Assembly: GCA_019637105.1 (NCBI GenBank)
Contig: JAHBWF010000012.1
Span: forward strand, 26,510 to 90,509
Source: Labilithrix sp.
GTDB lineage: Bacteria > Myxococcota_A > Polyangia > Polyangiales > Polyangiaceae
Direction: 5' to 3'
Length of the DNA stretch: 64,000 nt
The notes beneath the pieces were generated by a model, which saw only the letters and a program-made list of their open reading frames with translations, had not been told where the DNA came from and did no database searches. The translations under genes were made by a program, and so were the position numbers. Positions 17,795 through 28,967 of the stretch are shown here, piece by piece. Position 1 is the stretch's first letter, and every line of letters begins with the position of its first letter.

Positions 17795-18835
17795 ATGGCC
17801 ATCCGCCACTTCCTCTCCACGCTCGACTGGTCGCGCTCCGAGCTCGACGAGATCCTCGTCGACGCCGCCGAGCTCAAGGCGACGCGCAAGACCGCGCGTC
17901 CGGCGCACCTCGCCGGCAAGAGCGTCGCGCTCGTCTTCTTCAACCCGTCGCTCCGGACGCGCTCGTCGTTCGAGATCGGCGTGTTCGAGATGGGCGGTCA
18001 CGCGGTCGTCCTCGAGCCCGGCAAGGGCGCGTGGCCGATCGAGTACCGTGACGGCGTCGTGATGGACGCGGACGCCGAGGAGCACGTCGAGGAGGTCGCG
18101 CGCGTCCTGTCGCGCTACTGCGACCTCATCTGCGTGCGGGCGTTCCCGAAGTTCCAGCGGTGGGAGGACGACCGCGAGGACCTCGTGATCCGCCAGTTCG
18201 CGAAGTTCGCGACGGTGCCGGTCATCAACATGGAGACGATCACGCACCCGTGTCAGGAGCTCGCGATCATGCTGGCGCTCAAGGAGCGCCTCGGGACGGG
18301 CGCGGGCGACGCGCGCGCGACCGACGGCAAGAAGCTCGTCTTGACGTGGACGTACCACCCGAAGCCGCTCAACACCGCCGTCGCCAACTCGGCGCTGATC
18401 ATCGCGGCCAAGTTCGGCTTCGACGTGACCCTCCTCTGCCCGACGCCCGACTACGTGCTCGACCCGCGCTACATGGCCGCGGCCGAGGCGAGCGCCGCGG
18501 AGAACGGCCGGAAGATCACCGTCTCCCACGACGTCGAGTCGGCCTACGCGGGGGCGCACGTCGTCTACGCCAAGAGCTGGGGAGCCTTGCCCTACTTCGG
18601 GCGCTGGGAAGAGGAGAAGCCGATCCGCGATCGGCACCGGCACTTCATCGTCGACGCGAAGAAGATGAGCCTCACCGACGACGCCTTCTTCAGCCACTGC
18701 CTCCCGCTCCGCCGCAACGTCAAGGCCACCGACGAGGTCGTGAGCGGCCCGCGCTCGCTCGTCATCGAAGAGGCGGAGAACCGCCTCCACGTCCAGAAGG
18801 CGCTGATGAAGCGCCTCGCGCACGCCGCGCCCTAG
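17795..18835 (+). CDS. argF': N-acetylornithine carbamoyltransferase
   Basis: Transfers a carbamoyl group to N-acetyl-L-ornithine, giving N-acetylcitrulline, in place of the usual ornithine reaction. It closely follows the Xanthomonas acetylornithine transcarbamylase: the carbamoyl-phosphate loop FFNPSLRTRSSFE, the segment EPGKGAWPIEY (whose glutamate distinguishes acetylornithine from succinylornithine enzymes), VLTWTYHPKPLNTAVANSAL and HCLPLRRNVKATDEV. The length is 346 residues from the ATG at 17795. A Met six codons upstream is less likely. It is first in the argF'-argB/A-argC-carB run. Its TAG stop is formed by the CTAGT end of a repeat element. Confidence 0.93.
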   Translation: MAIRHFLSTLDWSRSELDEILVDAAELKATRKTARPAHLAGKSVALVFFNPSLRTRSSFEIGVFEMGGHAVVLEPGKGAWPIEYRDGVVMDADAEEHVEEVARVLSRYCDLICVRAFPKFQRWEDDREDLVIRQFAKFATVPVINMETITHPCQELAIMLALKERLGTGAGDARATDGKKLVLTWTYHPKPLNTAVANSALIIAAKFGFDVTLLCPTPDYVLDPRYMAAAEASAAENGRKITVSHDVESAYAGAHVVYAKSWGALPYFGRWEEEKPIRDRHRHFIVDAKKMSLTDDAFFSHCLPLRRNVKATDEVVSGPRSLVIEEAENRLHVQKALMKRLAHAAP

Positions 18836-18964
18836 TGCCGAAGGCACGAACTGAGACCAGCCAGGAAGCGAGCCAGGAATGTCGTCAAGGCCAGGAATTC
18901 TGGCGCCCTCAAGAGCGAAGCGGGCGCCGGAATTCCTGGCCGAACTTTGGGCGAGCGGTACTAG
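18832..18964. repeat. CTAGT-bounded hairpin element, family B copy (arg cluster)
   Basis: A 133-bp element lying exactly between CTAG (18832) and CTAG (18961). It contains a small hairpin GTGCC-GAA-GGCAC at the left end and a 20-bp stem (18889-18908 with 18922-18941, one G-T pair) around the 13-nt loop TCAAGAGCGAAGC. The stem sequence is unrelated to those at 47215 and 52948, but the loop is nearly identical. The left end supplies the argF' stop codon. The right end (TACTAG) is 33 nt before the argB/A start. Confidence 0.8.
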
Positions 18965-18997
18965 CGCCGCGCCGTCGCCCAACTGGAGATCCGGAAG

Positions 18998-20395
18998 ATG
19001 ACGAACAAGGAGAAGGAGACGCAGGACGTCATCGTCCGCCTCCTCACCAACATCGGCAGCCGCAAGGAGGTCGAGCAGTACCTCAAGCACTACGCGAGCG
19101 TCGACGCGCCGAAGTTCGCCGTCGTGAAGGTGAGCGGCGCGATCATCGACCGCTCGCTCGACGCGCTCGCCTCGTCGATGTCCTTCCTCCAGCGCGTCGG
19201 CCTCGTGCCGATCGTCGTCCACGGCGGCAACGTCCAGCTCGACCGCGCGCTCGCCCAGGCCGGGGTCGACGCCCCGGTCGTGAAGGGCCTCCGCAAGATG
19301 ACGCCGGCGGCCCTGGAGATCGCGCGGCGCGTCCTGCACGACACGAACCTCCGCCTGGTCGAGGCGCTCGAGGGCCTCGAGACGCGCGCGCGCCCGTTCA
19401 CCTCCGGCGTCGTCGAGGCGAAGAAGTCCGAGTCGCCCGATCTCGGGCTGATCGGCGCGATCACCGCGGTGCGCGAGGCCGCGATCGCCCAGACGGCGCG
19501 CGGCGGGGTCCTGCCGATCGTCGCGCCGCTCGGCGAGACGCCGAAGGGCCAGATCCTCGTCGTCCACGCGGACGCCGTGGCGCGAGCGATCGCGCTGGCC
19601 CTCAAGCCGCACAAGGTCGTCTTCCTCAACGAGGTCGGCGGGCTCGTCGACGGCACCGGCGCCGTCCGCTCGGCGGTGAACCTCGCCGAGGACTACGCCG
19701 AGCTCAGCCAGGACACGGCGCTCGATCCCGAGTCGCAGCGCAAGCTCATCGAGATCAACGCGCTCCTGTCCGAGCTCCCGCCGACCTCCTCGGTGTCGAT
19801 CACGTCGCCGGAGCACCTGGCCAAGGAGCTCTTCACCCACGGCGGACACGGCACGCTCGTCCGGCGCGGCGAGAAGGTCGTCCGGCACGACGACTGGAGC
19901 ACGCTCGACCGCGACCGCCTCCGCGCGCTGCTCGAAGAGTGCTTCGCGCGGAGGCTCGACGAGCGGTACTTCGACGAGAAGGCGCCGCACCGCGTCTTCC
20001 TCGCCGAGTCGTACCGCGCGACCGCGATCCTGACGACGGAGCACGGGGTGCCGTACCTCGACAAGTTCGCCGTCACCAACGAGGCGCAGGGCGAGGGCAT
20101 CGGCGGCTCGCTCTGGCAGCGGATGCGCCGCGACACGCCCAAGCTCTTCTGGCGCTCGCGCGCCAACAACCCGGTCAACGCGTGGTACGCCCAGAAGGCC
20201 GACGGCCTCTACAAGACGCAGAAGTGGTGGGTCTTCTGGAGCGGCATGAGCGACTTCGGCGAGATCCAGCGCTCGGTCGAGCGCGCCCTCGAGATGCCCG
20301 CGACCTTCTACGACGCGCCGTCGTCGCCGATGGCGGCCGCCGCGTCCGCGGCCGCCGACGCCGCTCCCCCCGCGTCGGTCACCCCTCCCGGATGA
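18998..20395 (+). CDS. argB: Bifunctional acetylglutamate kinase / N-acetylglutamate synthase
   Basis: Performs the first and second steps of arginine synthesis in one protein. Residues about 30-290 are an amino-acid kinase domain (VKVSGAIIDRSLD, VPIVVHGGNVQLDRAL, GQILVVHADAVARAIA, VVFLNEVGGLVDG). Residues about 295-440 form a vertebrate-type NAGS acetyltransferase domain (AESYRATAILTTEHGVPYLDKFAVTNEAQGEGIGGSLWQRM and WRSRANNPVNAWYAQKADG). This fused architecture is known from Xanthomonas and relatives and usually accompanies acetylornithine carbamoyltransferase, as here. The ATG is preceded by CTGGAG and GGAAG. The domain pair implies arginine feedback control. Confidence 0.93.
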   Translation: MTNKEKETQDVIVRLLTNIGSRKEVEQYLKHYASVDAPKFAVVKVSGAIIDRSLDALASSMSFLQRVGLVPIVVHGGNVQLDRALAQAGVDAPVVKGLRKMTPAALEIARRVLHDTNLRLVEALEGLETRARPFTSGVVEAKKSESPDLGLIGAITAVREAAIAQTARGGVLPIVAPLGETPKGQILVVHADAVARAIALALKPHKVVFLNEVGGLVDGTGAVRSAVNLAEDYAELSQDTALDPESQRKLIEINALLSELPPTSSVSITSPEHLAKELFTHGGHGTLVRRGEKVVRHDDWSTLDRDRLRALLEECFARRLDERYFDEKAPHRVFLAESYRATAILTTEHGVPYLDKFAVTNEAQGEGIGGSLWQRMRRDTPKLFWRSRANNPVNAWYAQKADGLYKTQKWWVFWSGMSDFGEIQRSVERALEMPATFYDAPSSPMAAAASAAADAAPPASVTPPG

Positions 20396-20469
20396 AGGCG
20401 TCGCGGAGCCGCGCCCGGCTCGATCGACGCCTGGTGGTCGGGCGATCGATCGGCTAAAGACCGGCCAAC

Positions 20470-21369
20470 GTGAAGCGGAACGTCGCCATCGTCGGAGCGC
20501 GCGGTCACACCGGCCGCGAGCTCGTCACCCTCGTCGAGGGTCACGGTTCGTTCGAGCTCGCGCTCTCCGTATCCGCGCGCGACGGGATGTCGCCGGAGGA
20601 CGTCGCCGCGGCGAAGCTCGACGCGTACTTCCTCGCGCTCCCGAACGGCGCGACCGCGGCGTACGTCGACGCGATCGCGCTGTCGCGGCCCGACGCCGTG
20701 CTCGTCGATTTGTCGGCCGACCATCGCTTCGACGACGCCTGGATCTACGGCCAACCCGAGCGCCGCCGCGAGGCGATCCGCGGCGCCAAGCGGATCTCGA
20801 ACCCCGGGTGCTACGCCACCGCCGCGCAGCTCGCGCTCGCGCCGCTCGCGCCGCTCTTCGACGGGCCTCCGAGCGTCTTCGGCGTCAGCGGCTACAGCGG
20901 CGCCGGGACGACGCCGTCGCCGAAGAACGACCCCGAGGTCCTGCGCGACAACCTCCTGCCGTACTCGCTCGTCGACCACGTCCACGAGCGCGAGGTCTCG
21001 CGGCAGCTCGGCGCCCGCGTCTTCTTCTCCCCGCACGTCGCGCCGTTCTTCCGAGGCATCACGGTGACGGCGTCGGTCGCGCTCCGCGAGGAGACGTCGC
21101 GCGACGCCTTGGCCGACCGCTACCGCGCGGCGTACGGGCACGAGCCGATGGTGACGCTCTCGGAGGAGCCGCCGCTCGTGCGCGACATCGTCGGCAAGCA
21201 CCACGTGGCGATCGGCGGCCTCTCGGTGGCGAAGGACGGCCGCCACGCGGTGGTCGTCGCCACCGTCGACAACCTCCTCGGCGGCGCCGCCTCGCAGGCG
21301 CTCCGCAACCTGAACCTCGCGCTCGGCCTCCCCGAGCTCACCGGGATCCCCGATGCCGCGCCGCGCTGA
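20470..21369 (+). CDS. argC: N-acetyl-gamma-glutamyl-phosphate reductase
   Basis: NADPH-dependent third step of arginine synthesis. A Rossmann motif ([21 protein letters not shown]) is followed by the catalytic cysteine C114 in [15 protein letters not shown]. The ending [12 protein letters not shown] is typical of the family. At 299 residues it is on the short side, similar to the Xanthomonas-type enzyme. The start is GTG at 20470, 11 nt after a GCTAAA hexamer. The 3' end overlaps the carB start by 17 nt. Confidence 0.93.
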   Translation: MKRNVAIVGARGHTGRELVTLVEGHGSFELALSVSARDGMSPEDVAAAKLDAYFLALPNGATAAYVDAIALSRPDAVLVDLSADHRFDDAWIYGQPERRREAIRGAKRISNPGCYATAAQLALAPLAPLFDGPPSVFGVSGYSGAGTTPSPKNDPEVLRDNLLPYSLVDHVHEREVSRQLGARVFFSPHVAPFFRGITVTASVALREETSRDALADRYRAAYGHEPMVTLSEEPPLVRDIVGKHHVAIGGLSVAKDGRHAVVVATVDNLLGGAASQALRNLNLALGLPELTGIPDAAPR

Positions 21370-24300
21370 CCTCGAGCGCGTCCTCGTGCTGGGCGCCGGG
21401 CCGATCGTCATCGGTCAAGGCTGCGAGTTCGACTACTCCGGGACGCAGGGGATCCGCGCGCTCCGCGACGAGGGCTACGAGGTCGTCCTCGTCAACTCGA
21501 ACCCGGCGACGATCATGACGGATCCGGAGCTCGCGGACCGCACCTACGTCGAGCCGCTCGATCTGCGCGCCGCCCGCGCGATCGTCGACAAAGAGCGGCC
21601 GAGCGCGATCTTGCCGACGCTCGGCGGCCAGACCGCGCTGAACCTCGCGCTCGGCCTGGAGGACGACGGCACGCTCGCGCGCCTCGGCGTCGAGCTGCTC
21701 GGCGCGCGGCCCGAGGCGATCCGCAAGGCCGAGGACCGCGCGCTCTTCAAGGCCGCGATGGAGCGGATCGGGCTCGAGTGCCCGCGCGCCGTCGTGGCGC
21801 GCTCGCGGGACGAGGCGCGGGCGGCGCTGCGCGACTTCGGGCTGCCGCTCGTCCTGCGCCCGTCGTTCACGCTCGGGGGAACGGGCGGAGGGATCGTCCG
21901 CGCCGAGGACGAGCTCGACGCGAAGGTCGCGCAGGCGCTCGCCGAGTCGCCCTCGCGCGAGGTGCTGGTCGAGGAGAGCCTGCTCGGCTGGAAGGAGTTC
22001 GAGCTCGAGGTCATCCGCGACCGGCGCGACAACTTCATCGTCGTCTGCACGATCGAGAACCTCGACCCGCTCGGCGTGCACACCGGCGACTCGATCACCG
22101 TCGCCCCGGCGATGACGCTGACGGACAAGGAGTACCAGCGCCTCCGCGACGCCGCGCGCGCCGTGATGAGCGAGATCGGCGTCGAGACGGGCGGCGCCAA
22201 CGTGCAGTTCGCCGTACGCCCGGCCGACGGCGCGATGCGCGTCATCGAGATGAACCCGCGCGTCTCGCGGTCGAGCGCCCTCGCGTCGAAGGCGACCGGC
22301 TACCCGATCGCCAAGATCGCGACCAAGCTCGCCGTCGGCTACAGCCTCGACGAGCTCCGGAACGATCTGACGGGGACGAGCGCCGCCTTCGAGCCCGCGC
22401 TCGACTACGTCGTCGTGAAGTGGCCGCGGTTCGCGTTCGACAAGTTCCCCGACGCCGACGACGCGCTCGGCACGCAGATGAAGAGCGTGGGCGAGACGAT
22501 GGCGATCGGGCGCACCTTCGTCGAGGCGGTGCAGAAGGCCGCGCGCGGCCTCGAGACCGGCCTCGACGGGCTCACCCCGGCGTCGAGCGAGCCGCGCGAC
22601 GTCGCGCGCGTCCTCGAGCTGGCGGCGCGGCCGAACGACCGCCGGCTCCTCCACGTCGTCGACGCGCTCCGAGCCGGCGCGAGCCACGACGACCTCGTCG
22701 CCGCCACCGCGATCGACCCGTGGTTCATCGCCCAGCTCCAGCGCGTGGTCGACGCCGAGCGCGCGGCCGCCGCCGGCGGCGAGGCCGGGCTCGCGTCCGC
22801 CGCCGAGATGCTCCGGCTGAAGCGCCTGGGGCTGTCCGACGCGCGGCTCGGGCGGCTCGTCGGCGCGACCGAGGACGAGGTGCGCGCGCTGCGCGAGGCC
22901 TCCGGCGTGAGGCCCACGTTCGCGCGCGTCGACACGTGCGCGGCGGAGATCCCGGGCACCACGCCCTACCTCTACGCGACGTGGGAGAGCGAGAGCGACG
23001 ACCTCGCGCCCGCCCCCACGCTCGCGCCGGCCGGCGCGCGGAGGCCGAAGGTCGTCGTGCTCGGCGCGGGGCCGAACCGCATCGGGCAAGGCATCGAGTT
23101 CGACTACTGCTGCGTCCACGCCGTCGCCGCGGCGCGCGAGCTCGGGTTCGAGGCGATCATGGTCAACTCGAACCCGGAGACGGTGTCGACCGACTACGAC
23201 ATCGCCGACCGCCTCTACTTCGAGCCGATCACGCTGGAGAGCGTGCTCGCGATCTGCGACGCCGAAGAGCCCGACGGCGTGCTCGTCCAGCTCGGCGGGC
23301 AGACGCCGCTCCGCCTCGCCGGCGCGCTCGCCGCCCGCGGGCTCCGGCTCTTCGGGACGAGCGCCGACGCCATCGATCGCGCGGAGGACCGCGGGCGCTT
23401 CGACGCCGTGCTCGAGAAGCTCGGGCTGCGCCGCCCCGCGAGCGCCGTCGCGCGGACGCACGCCGAGGTCCACGCCGCCGCGGAGCGCCTCGGCTGGCCG
23501 GTGCTCGTGCGCCCGAGCTACGTCCTCGGCGGACGCGCGATGAAGATCGCCCGGACCGCCGACGAGCTCGACGCGCACCTCGCGCGCATGCCGCTCGACG
23601 CAGACGACGCCGTGATCCTCGTCGACCGCTTCCTCGCCGACGCGATCGAGATCGACGTCGACTGCGTCTCCGACGGCGCGCGCGTCGTCATCGGCGCGGT
23701 GATGGAGCACCTCGAGCGCGCCGGCGTCCACTCGGGCGACTCGGCCACGGTCCTCCCGCCCTTCACGCTGCGGGCGGACGTCGTCGACGAGATCGAGCGC
23801 GTCGTCCGCGCGCTCGCCCTCGAGCTCGGCGTCGTCGGCTTGATGAACGCGCAGCTCGCCGTCAAGGACGGCCGCGTCTACGTCCTCGAGGTCAACCCGC
23901 GCGCGAGCCGCACGGTGCCGTTCGTGTCGAAGGCCACCGGCGTACCGCTCGCGCGCATCGCGACGAAGGTGATGCTCGGCAAGACGCTCGACGAGCTCGG
24001 CGTGACGGACCCGCCGCTCGGCCGCCACGTCGCGGCGAAGGAGTGCGTCTTCCCGTTCAAGAAGCTGCCCGGCGCGGACACGGTCCTCGGACCGGAGATG
24101 CGCTCGACCGGCGAGGTCATGGGCGTCGGCGAGACCGCCGCGCGCGCCTACGCCAAGGCCCTCCGGGCGATCGGCGTCCAGCTCCGCGCCCCGCGCCCGG
24201 GCGAGACCGCGAAGGCGCTGCTGGCCGTCTCGAGCACCGACCAGAGCGTCGTCGTCGAGATCGCGCGCCGCCTCCGGGCGATCGGCTTCACGATCGCGGC

Positions 24301-24589
24301 GGACGCGCGGACCGCGAGCTCGCTGGCGGCGTCGCGCCTCCCGACGGAGACGCTCTCCGCGGACGGCGCCGAGGAGGCCATCCGGCGCGGCGACTTCGCC
24401 GTCGCGATCGTCACCGCCGAGGGCGACGAGGAGATCGCGCGGACGCGCCCGCTCCGGCGCGCGGCCCTCGCGCGCGGCATCCCGTGCTTCACCACGACCG
24501 CGCTCGCCCGCGCGGGCTGCTCCGCGCTCGAGGAGGACGACGGGACCGAGCACGTGCGCTCGCTCCAGGAGTGGTACGCGCTGGCCTGA
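21353..24589 (+). CDS. carB: Carbamoyl-phosphate synthase large subunit
   Basis: Makes carbamoyl phosphate for arginine and pyrimidine synthesis. The 1,078-residue protein has the full two-fold arrangement: two ATP-grasp carbamate/carboxy-phosphate halves ([19 protein letters not shown] and [32 protein letters not shown] and [13 protein letters not shown]) and a C-terminal MGS-like allosteric domain (residues about 940-1078). It overlaps argC, so it supplies the co-substrate of ArgF' within one operon. The glutaminase subunit carA is not in the window. Confidence 0.97.
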   Translation: MPRRADLERVLVLGAGPIVIGQGCEFDYSGTQGIRALRDEGYEVVLVNSNPATIMTDPELADRTYVEPLDLRAARAIVDKERPSAILPTLGGQTALNLALGLEDDGTLARLGVELLGARPEAIRKAEDRALFKAAMERIGLECPRAVVARSRDEARAALRDFGLPLVLRPSFTLGGTGGGIVRAEDELDAKVAQALAESPSREVLVEESLLGWKEFELEVIRDRRDNFIVVCTIENLDPLGVHTGDSITVAPAMTLTDKEYQRLRDAARAVMSEIGVETGGANVQFAVRPADGAMRVIEMNPRVSRSSALASKATGYPIAKIATKLAVGYSLDELRNDLTGTSAAFEPALDYVVVKWPRFAFDKFPDADDALGTQMKSVGETMAIGRTFVEAVQKAARGLETGLDGLTPASSEPRDVARVLELAARPNDRRLLHVVDALRAGASHDDLVAATAIDPWFIAQLQRVVDAERAAAAGGEAGLASAAEMLRLKRLGLSDARLGRLVGATEDEVRALREASGVRPTFARVDTCAAEIPGTTPYLYATWESESDDLAPAPTLAPAGARRPKVVVLGAGPNRIGQGIEFDYCCVHAVAAARELGFEAIMVNSNPETVSTDYDIADRLYFEPITLESVLAICDAEEPDGVLVQLGGQTPLRLAGALAARGLRLFGTSADAIDRAEDRGRFDAVLEKLGLRRPASAVARTHAEVHAAAERLGWPVLVRPSYVLGGRAMKIARTADELDAHLARMPLDADDAVILVDRFLADAIEIDVDCVSDGARVVIGAVMEHLERAGVHSGDSATVLPPFTLRADVVDEIERVVRALALELGVVGLMNAQLAVKDGRVYVLEVNPRASRTVPFVSKATGVPLARIATKVMLGKTLDELGVTDPPLGRHVAAKECVFPFKKLPGADTVLGPEMRSTGEVMGVGETAARAYAKALRAIGVQLRAPRPGETAKALLAVSSTDQSVVVEIARRLRAIGFTIAADARTASSLAASRLPTETLSADGAEEAIRRGDFAVAIVTAEGDEEIARTRPLRRAALARGIPCFTTTALARAGCSALEEDDGTEHVRSLQEWYALA

Positions 24590-24603
24590 CCGCGGTCGGG
24601 CGC

Positions 24604-24620
24604 GCGCTCGCTCCGAGCGC
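24604..24620. terminator. Hairpin between convergent carB and acyl-CoA dehydrogenase
   Basis: GCGCTC and GAGCGC arms with a 5-nt loop in the 53-bp gap between two converging genes, without a U-tract. Confidence 0.4.
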
Positions 24621-24642
24621 CCCGCGCCGGCCGCCGGGGGGC

Positions 24643-25791
24643 TCAGGACAGGACGCTGCGCGCGATCACGATCCGCTGCACCTCGCTGGTGCCCTCGTAG
24701 ATCGTCGTGACGCGCGCGTCGCGCAGGTGCCGCTCGGCCGCGAACTCGCGGGTGTAGCCGTAGCCGCCGTGGATCTGGACGGCCTTGTTGCAGATGCGGT
24801 TCGCGGCTTCGGTCGCGAAGACCTTCGCCATCGACGCCTCGCGCGAGAACGGGCGGCCGTTCTCCTTCAGCCACGCCGCGCGCATCGCGAGCAGGTGGGC
24901 GGCGTCGAGCTCGACCTGCATGTCGGCGAGCTTCCACTGCGTGGCCTGGAAATCGCCGATCGGCTTGTCGAACTGCCTGCGGTCCTTCGCGTACGCGACG
25001 CTCTCCTCCAGCGCGGCGCGCGCGATGCCGATCGCCTGGCAGCTGATGCCGACGCGACCGCCGTCGAGGGCCATCATCGCGATCTTGAAGCCGCCGTTGA
25101 GCTCGCCGAGGAGCGCGGAGTCGGGCACGCGGCAGCCCTCGAACGTGAGGCCGACGGTGTTGGAGCCGCGGATCCCCATCTTGTCCTCGGCCTTGCCGAT
25201 CTTGAGGCCGGGCGTGCCGCCCTCGACGAGGAAGCACGAGATGCCGCGCGTCCCCGGGAGCTTCTCGCGATCGCCGGTGCGCGCCCAGACGACCATCACG
25301 CCGGCGTGCGCGCCGCTCGTGATCCACTGCTTCTGGCCGTCGAGGACCCAGCCGTCGCCGTCCTTCTTCGCGGTCGTGCGCATCGAGCCCGGATCGCTGC
25401 CCGCCTCCGGCTCGGAGAGGGCGAAGGCGCCGGCCGCGTACTGTCCGCTCGCGAGCTTGGGGTTGTACGTCTTCCGCTGCTCGTCGGTGCCGAACTTGGC
25501 GATGACCTCGCCGACCATGTTGGTCACGGCCATCGTCACCGCGGTCGAGGCGCAGGCGCGCGCGACCTCCTGCATCGCGAGCGCGTACGCGACCGCGCCC
25601 GCCCCCGCGCCGCCGAGCTCCTCGGGGACGTTGACCGCCATGAGGCCGAGCTCGGCGAGCCCCTTCAAGATGGCGCGCGGGAAGCGCTCCTCGCGGTCGA
25701 TCGCGGCGGCCTCCGGCGCGATCACGCGGGTCGCGTAGTCGCGCGCCGCGCTCTGCACCATCGTCTGCGTCTCGTTGGGCGAAAGGTCCAT
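24643..25791 (-). CDS. Acyl-CoA dehydrogenase
   Basis: FAD-dependent alpha,beta-dehydrogenation of an acyl-CoA thioester. The 382-residue protein has the full fold: FAD/substrate motifs FALSEPEAGSDPGSM and WITSGAHAG, and the C-terminal QIHGGYGYTREFAAERHLRDARVTTIYEGTSEVQ. The glutamate of YEGTSE is the usual catalytic base in short/medium-chain enzymes. It is last in a minus-strand trio with the lipoprotein (76 bp away) and a second acyl-CoA dehydrogenase. Substrate chain length cannot be assigned. Confidence 0.93.
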   Translation of the reverse strand: MDLSPNETQTMVQSAARDYATRVIAPEAAAIDREERFPRAILKGLAELGLMAVNVPEELGGAGAGAVAYALAMQEVARACASTAVTMAVTNMVGEVIAKFGTDEQRKTYNPKLASGQYAAGAFALSEPEAGSDPGSMRTTAKKDGDGWVLDGQKQWITSGAHAGVMVVWARTGDREKLPGTRGISCFLVEGGTPGLKIGKAEDKMGIRGSNTVGLTFEGCRVPDSALLGELNGGFKIAMMALDGGRVGISCQAIGIARAALEESVAYAKDRRQFDKPIGDFQATQWKLADMQVELDAAHLLAMRAAWLKENGRPFSREASMAKVFATEAANRICNKAVQIHGGYGYTREFAAERHLRDARVTTIYEGTSEVQRIVIARSVLS

Positions 25792-25867
25792 CGTCGGTCT
25801 CTCTTGCTTCTTGCGCGGCGGGTTCTCGCGCGGGGGTGCGCGGGGCTCGGCCCCGGACGAGCGAGCG

Positions 25868-26719
25868 TCAGAGCGAGAAGGTCACCTTCGCCGCGTAGCT
25901 GCCGGGGCTCGGCAGCGGGAGGTTCTTCAGCGCGTCGACGATGCAGTCGACCTTGTCCGCCGCCTCCTTGCCCGGAGGCGCGACGCCGATCGCCTTGAAG
26001 CGGCCGCCGTGCTCGCCGCCCGCCTTGGCGGCGTTCGCGCCCTGCTTGCCGCCCTTGCCCGGGTTCTTCCCGCCCTTGCCGGGCCCCTTGCCGCCGCCCG
26101 GCTCACCTTCCACCTCGCCGGGCTCGACGTACGCGGTCACGTGGAACTCGCCGGAGACGCCGCTCTTGCACTTCTCGACGCCCTTCTTCGCGTCCTTGTC
26201 GTCGTCGAGCGCGCCGATGACCTTCTCGGGGCCCCACGGCGTGGGGGCTCGCTCGCTGCCGCCCGGCCAGCCGAAGCCGTTGCGCACCTCGGCCTCCCCG
26301 CCTTGCGGCTTCGGCCAGTCGGTCGCGGCGAACAGATCGAGGATGCACTTCTCCGTGTCGCGGTCGCCGAGCGTCGACTCCTCGAACCACGAGTACCGGA
26401 CCCTCCCGTCCTTGCCGACGCGCATGAAGACCTTCACGTCGCCCGAGAGGTACTCGACGCGGTCGCGGCCCTGCTTGTGGCAGACCTCGAGCTTCGACTG
26501 CAGGTCGTCGAACTTCCTCTCGACGGCGCGCTGATCGATCGAGCCGAGCTCCTGCTCGATCGTCGGCCCCCCGCTCGGGACCTCGCGCGCCGGCTCCTCG
26601 CGCGCCGGCTCCTCGGTCTTGGGCGGCGGCGTGCTCCCACCGCACGCGACCGCGGCGAGCGAGACGCCGGCGAACAACGAGAGGGTGAGGACGATCGGAC
26701 GACGGGTCGAGACGCTCAT
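25868..26719 (-). CDS. Lipoprotein of AgmX/TonB-C-like type
   Basis: A 283-residue predicted lipoprotein (lipobox SLAAVAC at about residue 26). A Pro/Glu-rich linker is followed by two regions resembling the AgmX/PglI or TonB C-terminal module: KLEVCHKQG...GDVKVFMRVGKDGRVRYSWFEES and later GEFHVTAYVEPG...FKAIGVAPPG...VDCIVDALKNLPLP. A Gly/Lys-rich low-complexity run (GKGPGKGGKNPGKGGKQG) sits in the second. Such proteins act in the cell envelope of myxobacteria. Its position between two acyl-CoA dehydrogenase genes (43 and 76 bp gaps) is unexpected. Confidence 0.75.
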   Translation of the reverse strand: MSVSTRRPIVLTLSLFAGVSLAAVACGGSTPPPKTEEPAREEPAREVPSGGPTIEQELGSIDQRAVERKFDDLQSKLEVCHKQGRDRVEYLSGDVKVFMRVGKDGRVRYSWFEESTLGDRDTEKCILDLFAATDWPKPQGGEAEVRNGFGWPGGSERAPTPWGPEKVIGALDDDKDAKKGVEKCKSGVSGEFHVTAYVEPGEVEGEPGGGKGPGKGGKNPGKGGKQGANAAKAGGEHGGRFKAIGVAPPGKEAADKVDCIVDALKNLPLPSPGSYAAKVTFSL

Positions 26720-26762
26720 GGATTTCCTCGGGTCTGTTCGGAGACGGTCGTGCTCGCGCCGC

Positions 26763-27905
<1,143 letters not shown>

Positions 27906-28000
27906 CGCGGGAGTCCTAGTCGGCCCTCCGCAGGGCCTCAAGAGCTACCGAGCCGGAGCGCGCCGCCGCGGCCGGGCTCGGCCGTCGCGAGGAGGCGGGG

Positions 28001-28954
28001 CTACCCGGCCCCGAGCGCCACGACGACGCGCCAGACGACGACCGCCGCGAGCAGGAGCACGACGACCAGCGCCGCGATCGCGCGCTTCGAGACGCGCTGC
28101 ATCCGGTGGCGCTGCTCGAGCAGCTCGCGCGGGGGCGGCGTCCGCATCGACTGGATGCCCGCCCCGTTGAGGACGACCTCGGCCTTGCGGAGGAACTGCT
28201 CCCACTCCTGCAGGCTGATGTCGAGCGTAGTGCGGAAGCGCACGTCGTTCATGATGGTGACGTGGTCGTAGTCGCGGAGCTCCGCGCGACGTTCGAGCTG
28301 GTTGACGGTCCCGGCCACGAGGACGGAGTAGCCCTCGCGCCGCGGGCGAAGGCGGAGGTGCTGCAGCGCCTGCTTGCCGCCGCCGGTCGACATCCCCTGC
28401 GGCGCCGTCAGCTCGACGGCGTACGCGCCGGCGCCGATCGCGAAGTCGCGGAACGCCTCCGTGACCGAGTCGGCGAGCGAGACGAATTTCTGGGCGAGGC
28501 GCGTCCGGAGCGCCTCGGGGTCGCGCGCGCCGTCCTCCGGCGTCGCTCCCGGAGCCGCCGCCTCGGCCTGCTGCGGCGGGACCCACTCGCCCGGGACCCA
28601 CGCGGCGCCGGGCGTCGGCGCCGCCGGGGCGGCGGCGTGGCCGCTCGAGGCCCGCTCGCTCCGAGGCTCGAAGGGCACCGCGGGCAGGTCCGCGGGCCCC
28701 GGTCCGCCCGCCGCGGCGCGCGGCTCGAACGGCAGCGCGGGGAGATCCGCGCCCGCGACGCGCGGCTCCGAGCTGCGCGCCGGAGGCGAGGCGCCGGGGC
28801 CCTCGAGGGCGTCGAGCACGGCGTTCGGCTGGAGCTCGGCGATCGCCGCCGCGGCCTGACTCTCGAGCGCGCTGCCCTCCTGCGCACGCGCGTCCTCACG
28901 CGCCTTCGTGTAGGCGTCGACCTCGAACTTCTCCATCTTCCGCGTGCCGGACAT
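28001..28954 (-). CDS. Tail-anchored protein, paralogue 1
   Basis: A 317-residue protein of unknown function. Residues 1 to about 150 are Pro/Ala-rich with a duplicated DLPA(L/V)PFEPR motif. A conserved module follows from about residue 155 (KFVSLADSVTEAFRDFAIGAG, GMSTGGGKQALQHLRLRPRREGYSVLVAGTVNQLE). A single hydrophobic helix lies at the very C-terminus (about residues 291-312), so the protein is probably tail-anchored facing the cytoplasm. The module and tail are shared with the next upstream gene. The ATG at 28954 is 7 nt from a strong GATAAT box, which implies a leaderless mRNA. Confidence 0.75.
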   Translation of the reverse strand: MSGTRKMEKFEVDAYTKAREDARAQEGSALESQAAAAIAELQPNAVLDALEGPGASPPARSSEPRVAGADLPALPFEPRAAAGGPGPADLPAVPFEPRSERASSGHAAAPAAPTPGAAWVPGEWVPPQQAEAAAPGATPEDGARDPEALRTRLAQKFVSLADSVTEAFRDFAIGAGAYAVELTAPQGMSTGGGKQALQHLRLRPRREGYSVLVAGTVNQLERRAELRDYDHVTIMNDVRFRTTLDISLQEWEQFLRKAEVVLNGAGIQSMRTPPPRELLEQRHRMQRVSKRAIAALVVVLLLAAVVVWRVVVALGAG

Positions 28955-28961
28955 GGGGTGA

Positions 28962-28967
28962 ATTATC
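28962..28967 (-). promoter_or_regulatory. -10 box of tail-anchored paralogue 1
   Basis: GATAAT on the minus strand ends 7 nt before the ATG at 28954, in a locally AT-rich patch that stands out from the surrounding DNA. Transcription would start at or next to the A of the start codon. Confidence 0.5.

Noticed and set aside
18832-18964. Hairpin element considered as an integron attC site or a simple rho-independent terminator
   Set aside because: No attC core (GTTRRRY/RYYYAAC) is present and no integrase; there is no U-tract, and bounded CTAG ends plus shared loops across loci fit a repeated element better.
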